NCBI RefSeq assembly: GCF_030063185.1
Contig: NZ_JASISP010000030.1
Coordinates: 1 to 32,535 of the forward strand
Origin: Arthrobacter sp. H35-D1
Lineage (GTDB): Bacteria > Actinomycetota > Actinomycetes > Actinomycetales > Micrococcaceae
Direction of reading: 5' to 3'
Length of the DNA: 32,535 bases
Part shown: piece by piece, positions 16,459-24,256 of the stretch
How positions within the stretch are numbered: position 1 is the first letter of the stretch
Layout of the letters: each line of letters starts with the position of its first letter
Made by a program: the position numbers and the translations under genes
The notes under the pieces: generated by a model
The model's input: the letters and a program-made list of their open reading frames with translations, nothing else
What the model was told of the DNA's origin: nothing
The model's database searches: none

Positions 16459-17280
16459 ATGAGCGCCCACGAGCTCGACCACCTGGCCATCGCGGTCCCT
16501 TCATGGGCACCGGCCGGTGAGGCCCTGAACCGCGAGCTGGGCGCCCGGTGGGCCAGCGGCTTCCGCATGGAAGCTTTCAACCCCTGCCAGCTGGCCGTGG
16601 CCGATGACATGAGGCTGGAGCTGCTGGAACCGGGGAGCGGGGAGCACTCGTTCATCCAACGCTTCCTTTCCGAGAATGACGGCCAGGCGGCCCCCCATCA
16701 CATCACGTTCAAGGTCCATGACATCCGGGCGGCCATTGCCGGAGCGCAAAGGGCCGGGATCGAGCCGATCCTGGTGAACCTGGAGCACCCCCAATGGCAG
16801 GAGGCGTTCCTGCATCCCCGGGACACGGGCCTGGGCTTCCTGGCCCAGATGGTGCAGGCGCCGCAGAGCGTGGAAGAGATCACCGGCACGGACGACGGCG
16901 GCGGCCTCGCCTGCCCGTGGGAACAGAACGGCAGTGCACCCCTGCGGATTCCGCTTATTTATGGAAACGTTGCACATTTGTCCCAGGCCGGGGCTGTCCT
17001 GCGCGACGTGCTTGGCGCCCGGGAGTACTCCACCGGCATGGGCACCACAACTGCCCGCTTCCACTGGGACGAGGGCGCCGATTTGCTGCTGTCAGAGGTG
17101 GGCCACAGCTCCGGAAATAGCGGAATCCAAGGAATCCTGGCCCTCCCGGCAGACGCGGGCGGCTCGCCTCGGGACGTCCCGGAACGCCTGCCCGCCGTGC
17201 TGGCCGCGGGAGGAGACCATCCCGAGATCGGCTTGAGAATCTCAGTCCTGCAGCACACCCCGGCCGGCGCAGGCTCGTAG
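16459..17280 (+). CDS. VOC (glyoxalase/methylmalonyl-CoA epimerase-like) protein
   Basis: This 273-residue protein has an N-terminal VOC unit (about 1-135) similar to methylmalonyl-CoA epimerases and a more diverged C-terminal half (about 155-260) that may be a second VOC unit. His8 (DHLAIAV) and His80/81 (PHHITFKV) match the two histidine metal ligands. In methylmalonyl-CoA epimerase the other two ligands are Gln and Glu; here the aligned positions appear as Glu54 (LELLEP) and Gln130 (FLAQMVQ), so they look exchanged. It may epimerise or isomerise a CoA intermediate, or bind one without catalysis. AGGAGG 6 bases before the ATG supports the start. It lies between the TetR gene and the thiolase-like gene and is probably co-transcribed with them. 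Confidence 0.8.
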   Translation: MSAHELDHLAIAVPSWAPAGEALNRELGARWASGFRMEAFNPCQLAVADDMRLELLEPGSGEHSFIQRFLSENDGQAAPHHITFKVHDIRAAIAGAQRAGIEPILVNLEHPQWQEAFLHPRDTGLGFLAQMVQAPQSVEEITGTDDGGGLACPWEQNGSAPLRIPLIYGNVAHLSQAGAVLRDVLGAREYSTGMGTTTARFHWDEGADLLLSEVGHSSGNSGIQGILALPADAGGSPRDVPERLPAVLAAGGDHPEIGLRISVLQHTPAGAGS

Positions 17281-17383
17281 CAGCAGCCGCCGCACGTCCA
17301 CGCAACCACCAACAGATCACCATCCCGTGCACCCAAAAACAGGTGCAGACGATGAAAACGAACGAATATTTGAGGAGATCACC

Positions 17384-18589
17384 ATGGGCCTTCGAGGAGA
17401 AGCCGCAATCCTTGGCTTTTACGAATTGCCGCCGGAGCGCAAACTTGCCCGCGAAAAAACCTTCAACCTGGAACAGTGGGCCAGGCTATCCAAGGCCGCA
17501 CTCGATGACGCCGGGCTGGATGCGACGGATGTGAACGGCATCGTCACCCCCCTGATCGGTGAAGCCAGCATGTTTGTGCCGTCCACCATCACCGAATACC
17601 TGGGCATCGATGCCAACTTTGCCGAGATCGTCGACCTGGGCGGGGCAGGCTCCGCCGCCGCCGTCTGGCGCGCCGCGGCCGCCGTCGAACTTGGCTTGTG
17701 CGACGCCGTCCTGGTCACGTTCCCCGGGACGCACGAGGTGCCCACCCACGAGCGCCGCCCGTTCGTCATGGAGGATTCCATGTACTTTGGCGCCTCCTCC
17801 AACCAATACGGCTCCCCGCAGGCGGAATTTGAAATTCCGTATGCAAACCTTGGACAGAACGGTCCCTACGGCCAGATCGCCAAACGCTACGGCTACGAGT
17901 TTGGCTACGACGAGCTGGCCATGGCGAAGATTGCCGTGGACCAGCGCACCAACGCCTGCGCCACGCCGGGGGCAGTTTTCCACGGCAAGCCCATCACGGC
18001 ACAAGACGTCCTGGACTCACCGATGGTCGCCGACCCGCTGCACATGCTGGAAATTGTGATGCCTTGCCAGGGCGGCGCCGCCGTCGTGATTGGCAACAAG
18101 GACATGGCGGCCAAGTCAAAGAACCGGCCCGTCTGGATCAAGGGCTTTGGCGAGCGCGTCCCCTACAAGACGCCCACCTACGCCAAGGACCTCATGTACT
18201 CGCCCATGGTCCATGCGGCGGATCAGGCGTTCTCCATGGCCGGGATCAGCCGTGACGACGTGGACATGGTCTCCATCTACGACTGCTACTCCATCACCGT
18301 GCTCATGAGCCTGGAGGATGCCGGCTTTACCGAAAAGGGGAAGGGCATGCAGTTCGTGAACGAGCACGACCTCACGTTCCGCGGCGACTTCCCCATGAAC
18401 ACGGCCGGCGGCCAGCTGTCCTTTGGGCAGGCGGGCATTGCCGGCGGCATGCATCACGTGATCGACGGCGCCCGCCAGATCATGGGGCGTGCCGGCGAGG
18501 CGCAGGTTGCGGACTGCAACCGCGCCTTTGTCACGGGCAACGGCGGCATCATGAGCGAGCAAACAGCACTGATTTTCGAAGGGGAATAG
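17384..18589 (+). CDS. Thiolase-like (SCP2/Ltp2-type) protein lacking the nucleophilic Cys
   Basis: This 401-residue thiolase-fold protein belongs to the lipid-transfer/acetyl-CoA acetyltransferase branch. Where true thiolases have the nucleophilic Cys, it reads VDLGGAGSAAAVW (about 84-95) with no Cys. Other family segments are intact: FHGKPI (His200), IYDCYSITVL (Tyr299, Tyr302), NTAGGQLSFGQAG (about 339-351) and a C-terminal GNGGIMSEQ. Ltp2-type proteins of steroid breakdown have this form and act as retro-aldolases using tyrosines, together with a DUF35 partner. Such a partner is encoded next. I infer C-C cleavage of a beta-hydroxyacyl-CoA to a carbonyl compound plus acetyl- or propionyl-CoA. 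The ATG at 17384, with GAGGAG 7 bases upstream, is preferred to the upstream GTG at 17327. Thiolytic activity is unlikely but not excluded. Confidence 0.87.
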   Translation: MGLRGEAAILGFYELPPERKLAREKTFNLEQWARLSKAALDDAGLDATDVNGIVTPLIGEASMFVPSTITEYLGIDANFAEIVDLGGAGSAAAVWRAAAAVELGLCDAVLVTFPGTHEVPTHERRPFVMEDSMYFGASSNQYGSPQAEFEIPYANLGQNGPYGQIAKRYGYEFGYDELAMAKIAVDQRTNACATPGAVFHGKPITAQDVLDSPMVADPLHMLEIVMPCQGGAAVVIGNKDMAAKSKNRPVWIKGFGERVPYKTPTYAKDLMYSPMVHAADQAFSMAGISRDDVDMVSIYDCYSITVLMSLEDAGFTEKGKGMQFVNEHDLTFRGDFPMNTAGGQLSFGQAGIAGGMHHVIDGARQIMGRAGEAQVADCNRAFVTGNGGIMSEQTALIFEGE

Positions 18590-18598
18590 GAACACACC

Positions 18599-19030
18599 AT
18601 GAGCACCACTTACACACCGCCGGTCTTCACCCAGCCGCTTCCGGTCCCAACTCCGCTGACCCAGCCCTTTTGGGACGCACTGGCTGAGCACAAGGTCCGC
18701 ATCCAGTACTCCCCGTCGCTGGGCGAATACATCTTCTACCCCCGCCCGCTGGCACCGCGCACGCTGGCCGACGACCTTCAATGGCGGGAGATCTCCGGCG
18801 CCGGAACGCTGTACACATACACCATCACCACACGGCCGGTGTCGCCGCACTTTGCCGCGGCGGGCCCCATGGTCCTGGCCGTTGTGCAGTGGGACGAGGG
18901 TCCCAAGTTCTCCACAGAGCTTGTCAACGTTCCCTTCGAGGACGTGAAGATCGGCATGCGCGTCAAGCCTGTTTTCTGCGACTACCCCGAAGCGGGCGTC
19001 ACCATGCTCCGCTACGAAGCGGAGGCCTGA
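18599..19030 (+). CDS. DUF35/OB-fold acyl-CoA-associated protein
   Basis: This 143-residue protein has the DUF35 layout: N-terminal helix (TQPFWDALAEHKVRIQY), a short rubredoxin-like zinc-ribbon region (about 37-57) and an OB-fold (about 62-140) containing GAGTLYTYTIT and AAAGPMVLAVVQWDEGP. DUF35 proteins pair with thiolase-fold enzymes and are needed for their activity, as in the Ltp2 aldolase and benzoylsuccinyl-CoA thiolase complexes. Here the zinc-ribbon cysteines are absent: the segment reads YSPSLGEYIFYPRPLAPRTL, so zinc binding is probably lost. The only Cys is far downstream in VFCDYPE. It starts 9 bases after the thiolase-like gene and ends 1 base before the aldehyde dehydrogenase start, so all three should be co-translated. 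Confidence 0.87.
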   Translation: MSTTYTPPVFTQPLPVPTPLTQPFWDALAEHKVRIQYSPSLGEYIFYPRPLAPRTLADDLQWREISGAGTLYTYTITTRPVSPHFAAAGPMVLAVVQWDEGPKFSTELVNVPFEDVKIGMRVKPVFCDYPEAGVTMLRYEAEA

Positions 19031-19031
19031 G

Positions 19032-20513
19032 ATGGTTGCCGTGACCGAAGAGAAGCAGCCCGAATTCGTGCTGCCGGAAGTGACCCTGCGCATTGGTTCC
19101 ACCGCACGCGCCACGGGTTCCGGAAGCCACCAACACATCAACCCGGCCACGGGAGTCCCGGACGCCGCTGTGCCGTTGGCCAGCGCCGCCGATGTTGACG
19201 ACGCCGTCCAAAACGCCCATGCGGCATTTTCAGTGTGGAAGGCGACGCCTGCCGTCCAGCGAGGGCGGGCCCTGCTGAAGCTGGCCGACCTCGTTGAAGA
19301 CCACACCGCAGAGTTCGCGGCCCTGGCCACTGCAGACAACGGCACCCCGGCAGGGACCGCACAGCTGATGGTGGCCGCCGCGGCCGAGTGGATCCGCTAC
19401 TACGGAGGCTGGGCCGACAAGTTGCCGCTGGGCCGTGTCACGTCGGTGGCCGGTGCCGGTGGTTCCTTTGGGCACACGCTGCGCCAGCCCTACGGCGTCA
19501 TCGGCATTATTATCACGTGGAACGCGCCGCTCATGTCGCTGGCCATGAAGGTGCCGGCCGCGTTGGCGGCCGGCAACACCGTGGTGGTGAAGCCTAGCGA
19601 ATTGACCCCGTTCAGCGCCATGCTCTTTGCCGACCTCATCCGCAAGGCCGGCATTCCCGACGGCGTGTTCAACGTTGTCACCGGCGGCGCCGAAGCCGGC
19701 TCCTCCCTCGTGGCCCACCCGCTCGTCAAAAAAGTTTCGTTCACGGGAGGCCCCGACACGGCACGCAAGATCACGGCCGAGTGCTCCCAGACGTTCAAAC
19801 CCGTCCTGCTGGAGCTGGGCGGAAAATCAGCAAACCTGGTGTTTGCCGACGCGGACCTCGAGGCGGCCGCCCTGCACGCGGCCTTCATGGCGTTTGGCGT
19901 CATGACCGGCCAAGGCTGCGCACTGCCCACGCGGCTGCTGGTGCAGGATTCCATTTACGAAGAGTTCGCGGCCAGGGTGGCTGCCATTGCCGGCTCGCTC
20001 AAGGTGGGCAGCCCGCTGGAGCTGGACACCGTCTGCGGACCTGTCATCAACCAGGCCGCCATCGACCGCATCGAGGCCATGGTGGCCCAGGCCCGGAACG
20101 ACGGCGCCCGCGTCCTGACGGGCGGCACCCGCCTGGGCGGGGAACTGGCCGACGGCTACTACTACCCGCCGACAGTGGTGGCGGACGTGGACCGGCAGAG
20201 TGAACTGGCCCGGCAGGAAGTCTTCGGCCCTGTCCTGGCCGTCCTGCGCTTTAGCGACGAAGCAGATGCCGTGACCTTGGCCAACAGCACCGACTACGGC
20301 CTCTCAGGCTATCTGTGGACGTCGGACGCCAAACGCGCCATGCGCGTCGTCGAAGCGCTGGAAACCGGTGAAGTGGTGGTCAACGGCGCACCCAACGCGG
20401 TGGCCGAGCGCCCCTTCGGCGGCATTGGCCACTCCGGCAACGGCAACGAAGGCGGCTTGGAAGGACTCGAGGAGTTCTTCTGGACCAAGTCCGTCGCCTA
20501 CGGCGCCAACTAG
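19032..20513 (+). CDS. NAD(P)-dependent aldehyde dehydrogenase
   Basis: This 493-residue aldehyde dehydrogenase has the family catalytic set: Asn164 (TWNAP), Glu261 (LELGGKS), Cys296 (GQGCALPTR), and the coenzyme segments KPSELTP and FTGG. It oxidises an aldehyde to the acid with NAD+ or NADP+. Glu rather than Lys preferences for the coenzyme cannot be settled from sequence. The start lies 1 base after the DUF35 stop, so it is tightly coupled to the thiolase-like/DUF35 pair. That coupling suggests it removes the aldehyde that a retro-aldol cleavage would release, as vanillin dehydrogenase does after feruloyl-CoA hydratase/aldolase. The true substrate is unknown. Confidence 0.93.
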   Translation: MVAVTEEKQPEFVLPEVTLRIGSTARATGSGSHQHINPATGVPDAAVPLASAADVDDAVQNAHAAFSVWKATPAVQRGRALLKLADLVEDHTAEFAALATADNGTPAGTAQLMVAAAAEWIRYYGGWADKLPLGRVTSVAGAGGSFGHTLRQPYGVIGIIITWNAPLMSLAMKVPAALAAGNTVVVKPSELTPFSAMLFADLIRKAGIPDGVFNVVTGGAEAGSSLVAHPLVKKVSFTGGPDTARKITAECSQTFKPVLLELGGKSANLVFADADLEAAALHAAFMAFGVMTGQGCALPTRLLVQDSIYEEFAARVAAIAGSLKVGSPLELDTVCGPVINQAAIDRIEAMVAQARNDGARVLTGGTRLGGELADGYYYPPTVVADVDRQSELARQEVFGPVLAVLRFSDEADAVTLANSTDYGLSGYLWTSDAKRAMRVVEALETGEVVVNGAPNAVAERPFGGIGHSGNGNEGGLEGLEEFFWTKSVAYGAN

Positions 20514-20539
20514 GCGACCGGTCCAAACTGCTTCTCCCT

Positions 20540-20625
20540 TTTTGACCCACGGCGCACCGCGCAACGGTGTGCCGTGGGGAAGCGTGTCAAAATCGCCTGC
20601 GCTGCCTTATGCGGCAGTGCAGGCG
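20540..20625 (+). terminator. Two consecutive large hairpins after the aldehyde dehydrogenase
   Basis: The first hairpin pairs CCCACGGCGCACCG (20546-20559) with 20565-20578 over 14 bp with one G-U pair, and the flanks TTTTGA and TCAAAA (around 20540 and 20587) could extend it across a bulge. The second pairs CGCCTGCGCTGCC (20594-20606) with 20613-20625 over 13 bp with one G-U pair. Neither is followed by a T-run. They may end the upstream operon, stabilise its 3' end, or form a leader before the transporter gene. Confidence 0.6.
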
Positions 20626-20671
20626 AGGAACGGTCGGCACAACACCATCGTGTTCGTCCGCCGTACCAAAG

Positions 20672-20686
20672 AATGTTCGTTACATT
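20672..20686 (+). promoter_or_regulatory. Inverted repeat AATGT-N5-ACATT upstream of the MFS gene
   Basis: AATGT (20672-20676) and ACATT (20682-20686) form a perfect 5-bp inverted repeat 66 bases before the transporter start. It is unlike the palindromes at 11194 and 22451. It is a possible operator, but it is short enough to be chance. Confidence 0.3.
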
Positions 20687-20751
20687 GCCCGCCGATTCCG
20701 TGAGGGCACAACCACTTTCTTTTCAGCACACCCAAGAAAGGCTGGACGAAG

Positions 20752-22251
20752 ATGTCCTTCGCTAACCTCCGGAAAACCGGACCCCTGCAAAACCTCAAAC
20801 GGCCCGGATTCGCCGCCGTGGTGACAGTTCTCATCCTGGCCGAGGTTGTCTCGGCCTTCGAACTGTCCATGATGTACGTAACGCTGCCCACGCTGATCAA
20901 GGAATTCCACGTTGATGCCAGCACGGTGGCCTGGGTCGTCACGGCCTACCTGCTGGTTTCCGCTTCCGCCGGTGTCATGGGCGGGCGTTTCGGCGACATG
21001 TACGGCCGTCGGAAGGTCATGGTTATCGTCTTGATGATCGCCTGCGCCGGCTCAGTGATCTCCCTGATCGGCGGCAGCCTGGGCATGATCATCCTGGGCC
21101 GTGCGATCCAGGGCACGGCCGGTGCCTTGATGGGGCTGGCCTTTGGGCTGGCACGCGAACACATGGCCAAGGAACGCGTCCCCGTGGGCGTCTCCATGAT
21201 CGGAGCCTCGGCCCTGATCGCAGGCGCAGGAGGCGCACTCATTGCCGGCATCATGATCCAGCTCTTCACCTGGCACCTGATCTTCATCTTCTCCGCAGTG
21301 CTTGCCGTGATTTCCGCAGCGGCCATCATGGCTGTCATTCCCCGCGACACACTGATCCCCAGCAAGGACAAACCCGACTACCTCGGCGCCGTCCTGCTGC
21401 CGATCGCCGTCAGCGCCATCCTGCTGGCACTTTCCAACGTCTCGAAGACCGGCTTTGGCTCGGTCGAGTTCCTTGGCCTGATGGCCGTGGGAATCGTCGT
21501 CGCGGCCGTATGGGGTTGGTGGGAACTGCGCATCGAGTCTCCCATTGTGAACCTGAGGATGTTCAAGAACCGCCAGATCGCCCTCGTGATGACGGCCACC
21601 ATGCTCGCTGCCCTCGGCCCCATCGGAGGCATGTCCGTCCCCACCCAAATGGTTCTGCAGTACCCCACGGTGATGGGCTTTGGCTTGGGCTTCACCCCGG
21701 CGGCGGCCGGTATTTTCAGCGCACTGACGGCCGTTGTCGGCTACCTTTTCTCGCCATTGGGCGGCAAGCTGGCGTTCCGCTTCGGCGCACGCTCGGTCTT
21801 CATTGGCGGACTCACCCTCATGGCAGTCGTCATACCCGTCATCCTTCTCACCTACGGCAACGTGCTGACATTCTGCCTGGCCATGGCGCTGAACGGCATT
21901 GGCATCTCGTTGACGTTCGGCGCCCTGCCCAATGTGCTCATTGAAGCCATCCCGGAAACCCACACCTCGGAAACAGCCGGAACCAACACGATGGTCCGCA
22001 ACATCGGCCAGTCCGCGGCCACGGCCATCGGAGCCATCATCCTTGCCAGTTACCAGAACCCGGAGACCACCGTGGTGGCCCAGGGCGGCATCAGCGCAAG
22101 CTTTGTCTTCGTGCTCGTGTTCGCTGTGCTGGCCGTTGCCGTTGCCCTGCTCCTGAAGCGCCACCCCGTGCAGTGGGTCCCGGAAACAACGCAGGAACGT
22201 GCCATCCGGCGCGGAACGCCGGCCCAGGTTCCCGTGCTGGCCGCCGACTGA
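20752..22251 (+). CDS. MFS transporter, DHA2-like (14 helices)
   Basis: The 499-residue product has about 14 hydrophobic segments, as in the DHA2 branch of the major facilitator superfamily. The loop after helix 2-3 carries GGRFGDMYGRRKVMV (residues 77-91), the family motif A, and IILGRAIQGTAGALMG follows in helix 4. DHA2 proteins are mostly proton-driven drug or metabolite exporters. In this block it may take up the substrate or export a toxic intermediate; direction cannot be told from sequence. GAAAGG 10 bases before the ATG supports the start. It is separated from the aldehyde dehydrogenase by two hairpins and followed by a strong hairpin, so it may be transcribed alone. Confidence 0.9.
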   Translation: MSFANLRKTGPLQNLKRPGFAAVVTVLILAEVVSAFELSMMYVTLPTLIKEFHVDASTVAWVVTAYLLVSASAGVMGGRFGDMYGRRKVMVIVLMIACAGSVISLIGGSLGMIILGRAIQGTAGALMGLAFGLAREHMAKERVPVGVSMIGASALIAGAGGALIAGIMIQLFTWHLIFIFSAVLAVISAAAIMAVIPRDTLIPSKDKPDYLGAVLLPIAVSAILLALSNVSKTGFGSVEFLGLMAVGIVVAAVWGWWELRIESPIVNLRMFKNRQIALVMTATMLAALGPIGGMSVPTQMVLQYPTVMGFGLGFTPAAAGIFSALTAVVGYLFSPLGGKLAFRFGARSVFIGGLTLMAVVIPVILLTYGNVLTFCLAMALNGIGISLTFGALPNVLIEAIPETHTSETAGTNTMVRNIGQSAATAIGAIILASYQNPETTVVAQGGISASFVFVLVFAVLAVAVALLLKRHPVQWVPETTQERAIRRGTPAQVPVLAAD

Positions 22252-22335
22252 ACCGCTGCCAACTGAAGCGTCCCGACTGAACCGCCGCTGCCTGAATCAC
22301 CGCGCCTGTGCTGCTCGGAACGCAGCGCAGCGGAC

Positions 22336-22387
22336 CACGAGGCGCCCTGCCGGCCTCCCCGCTCGGGGGCCGGCTGGGCGCCTCGTG
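22336..22387 (+). terminator. Long-stem hairpin after the MFS gene
   Basis: CACGAGGCGCCC (22336-22347) pairs with 22376-22387; past a T/T mismatch, GCCGGCC pairs with GGCCGGC, and inner CCCCG pairs with CGGGG around a CT loop. The stem is about 24 bp with small interruptions. There is no T-run, so it may act as a transcript-end stabiliser or Rho-assisted terminator. Confidence 0.7.
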
Positions 22388-22443
22388 TCATCCAGCGGGT
22401 TCGGCCCAATGCAGGGATGGACGAAACTCGCGCGGCCCAACCA

Positions 22444-22471
22444 TGGACAAGAACTAGAATCTCGTTATAGT
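22444..22471 (+). promoter_or_regulatory. Promoter with operator-like palindrome before the hydratase-ETF operon
   Basis: TGGACA (22444-22449) and TATAGT (22466-22471), 16 bases apart, each match 5 of 6 consensus bases, making this the best promoter in the window. The spacer contains GAACTAGAATCTCGTTA (22451-22467), which matches 13 of 17 positions of the perfect palindrome before the dehydrogenase gene at 11194, keeping the ACTAGA and TCT core. A repressor bound here would cover both promoter elements. This links the two operons to a common regulator. Confidence 0.7.
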
Positions 22472-22552
22472 ATTTAATACGTAGTGATCCAAGCCACCCC
22501 CCGGGTGGCCGTCTGAATCGTTGGGGGACATCCCCGTGAAAGGAGCAGGGCA

Positions 22553-23446
22553 GTGGCGATCCACATGCACAACATTGGGAAGACGAATGAGGGGGAACCC
22601 TTCTCCTGGACGTCAAAAGATGCACTCCTGTATGCGCTGAGCGTGGGCGCCGGTGCCGGGGACCAGACACGTAACCTGGCCTTCACCACTGAGAACTCGC
22701 GCGGCATCGAGCAAAAGGTCCTGCCCACGTTCGCGGTGGTGCTCGGCTCGTCGTCGGGGCCCATGGATGAGCTGGGCGACTTCAAACTCTCGCAGATCCT
22801 GCATGGCGGCCAGCAGATCACACTGCACCAGGCCTTGGCAGCCAGCGGAACCGTGATCCCTGTCAGCGGCATGAGCGCCGTGTATGACAAGGGAAAGAAC
22901 GCGGTCATCGAGCTGAGCACGGAACTGCTGGACGCACAGACCCGCGAACCCGTGGCCACGAGCGTGACCACCATGATCATTCGCGGCGAGGGTGGCTTCG
23001 ACGGGCCAAAGGGTCCGTCCGAAAGCTGGGAGGTTCCGGACCGCCCGGCCGATGTGACGGTCGTGGAGAAAACCACCCTTGACCAGGCCCTCCTCTACCG
23101 TCTTAACGGCGACACGAACCCGCTCCATTCGGACCCGCAGCTTGCCAAGATGGTCGGCTTCGACAAGCCGATCCTCCACGGCCTGTGCACCATGGGCTTT
23201 GCCGGACGGGTACTCCTGGAGCAAGTCTGCGGATCGGAGCCGGGGACATTCGGCTCGCTCAGCGTCCGCTTCGCTGCACCCGTAGTGCCCGGCGACGAAC
23301 TGGCCATCAGCATCTGGAAGACCGAAACCGGCGCAGTGTTTCAAGTCCGGGTCGCGGACACCGTCGTCCTGGACCGGGGCACCTACACGCACCGCACCGC
23401 CGAAGCGGGCGGCACCACCGAAGTACTAGAAGCAGCCACGGCCTAG
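22553..23446 (+). CDS. MaoC family enoyl-CoA hydratase (hydratase 2 type)
   Basis: This 297-residue protein has two hot-dog domains: an N-terminal MaoC-like half (about 1-150) and a catalytic C-terminal half (about 165-285). The hydratase-2 motif is complete: YRLNGDTNPLHSDP with catalytic Asp187 and His192, followed by GFDKPILHGLCTMG. It resembles the hydratase of peroxisomal MFE-2 and actinobacterial MaoC/ChsH-type hydratases, giving (R)-3-hydroxyacyl-CoA. In this pathway it would add water to the enoyl-CoA made by the fused dehydrogenase. The GTG at 22553 has AGGAG 8 bases upstream; an in-frame ATG at 22565 is an alternative. It heads an operon with etfB, etfA and a cytochrome b. Confidence 0.93.
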   Translation: MAIHMHNIGKTNEGEPFSWTSKDALLYALSVGAGAGDQTRNLAFTTENSRGIEQKVLPTFAVVLGSSSGPMDELGDFKLSQILHGGQQITLHQALAASGTVIPVSGMSAVYDKGKNAVIELSTELLDAQTREPVATSVTTMIIRGEGGFDGPKGPSESWEVPDRPADVTVVEKTTLDQALLYRLNGDTNPLHSDPQLAKMVGFDKPILHGLCTMGFAGRVLLEQVCGSEPGTFGSLSVRFAAPVVPGDELAISIWKTETGAVFQVRVADTVVLDRGTYTHRTAEAGGTTEVLEAATA

Positions 23447-23471
23447 GGCCGTCCGGACGGGAAGAAAAGCC

Positions 23472-24242
23472 ATGAAGATTGCAGTACTGATCAAGCAGGT
23501 CCCAGACACCGGCGAGGACAGGTTGCTCGCCGCCTCCGGCGCCGTCGACCGGTCCGCCAGCGACCGGGTTGCCGACGAGATCACCGAGCGTGCACTGGAA
23601 ATTGCGTTGCGCGAAAAGGATGCCGACAAGTCGGTGGAGATCGTGGCCGTCACGATGGGCCCCGGCACGGCCACGGAAGCGCTGCGCAAGGCGCTCTCCA
23701 TGGGGGCCGACTCGGCCATCCACGTCATCGACGACGCCTTTGCAGGCTCCGATGCCCTCACCACCGCCAAGGCCCTCGCCGGTGCGGTGCAGGGCGGCGG
23801 CTTTGACCTCGTCGTTGCCGGCAACGAGTCCACCGACGGCCGCGGCGGCGTTGTGCCGGCCATGGTTGCCGAACTCCTGCAGCACCCATACCTGGGCTCG
23901 ATGGACACTGTTGCCATCGACCAGGGCAGCGTGTCCGGGCAGCGCCGGGACGCCGAAAGCATCCAGACGCTGGCCGGACGCCTCCCGGCGGTCGTGTCCA
24001 TCACCGAGAGTTCAGCCGAGGCACGATTCCCCAAGTTCAAGGGCATCATGACCGCCAAGCGCAAGCCCATGGCCGTTGTCAACGCCGCGGAGGTTGGCCA
24101 TTCGGCCTCCAGTCACGCAAACGGCAACGTGGTCCTGTCCGCAAGCCTGCGCCCCGCCCGGGCAGCCGGCCTGAAGGTCGTCGACGACGGAACCGCCGCC
24201 ACCCAGCTCGCTGACTTCCTCAGCGCCGAAAACCTGATCTGA
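23472..24242 (+). CDS. etfB: Electron transfer flavoprotein beta subunit
   Basis: The 256-residue protein starts with [17 protein letters not shown] and carries [17 protein letters not shown] and [15 protein letters not shown], all typical of EtfB (FixA-like). Together with EtfA it forms the soluble flavoprotein that takes electrons from acyl-CoA dehydrogenases. Its position between the hydratase and etfA in one operon, sharing an operator-like sequence with the fused dehydrogenase gene, suggests it is dedicated to this pathway. Actinobacteria usually have another etfBA pair elsewhere. Confidence 0.95.
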   Translation: MKIAVLIKQVPDTGEDRLLAASGAVDRSASDRVADEITERALEIALREKDADKSVEIVAVTMGPGTATEALRKALSMGADSAIHVIDDAFAGSDALTTAKALAGAVQGGGFDLVVAGNESTDGRGGVVPAMVAELLQHPYLGSMDTVAIDQGSVSGQRRDAESIQTLAGRLPAVVSITESSAEARFPKFKGIMTAKRKPMAVVNAAEVGHSASSHANGNVVLSASLRPARAAGLKVVDDGTAATQLADFLSAENLI

Positions 24243-24256
24243 AAGGGCTGCCCATC

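Larger units (their letters stand above)
22252..22552. other. 301-base gap between transporter and hydratase genes
   Basis: No gene was found. The first third has a repeated CTGAAC/CTGAA-like text of no evident function, then a long hairpin at 22336-22387, then the hydratase promoter at 22444-22471 and its 5'-UTR. Confidence 0.6.
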
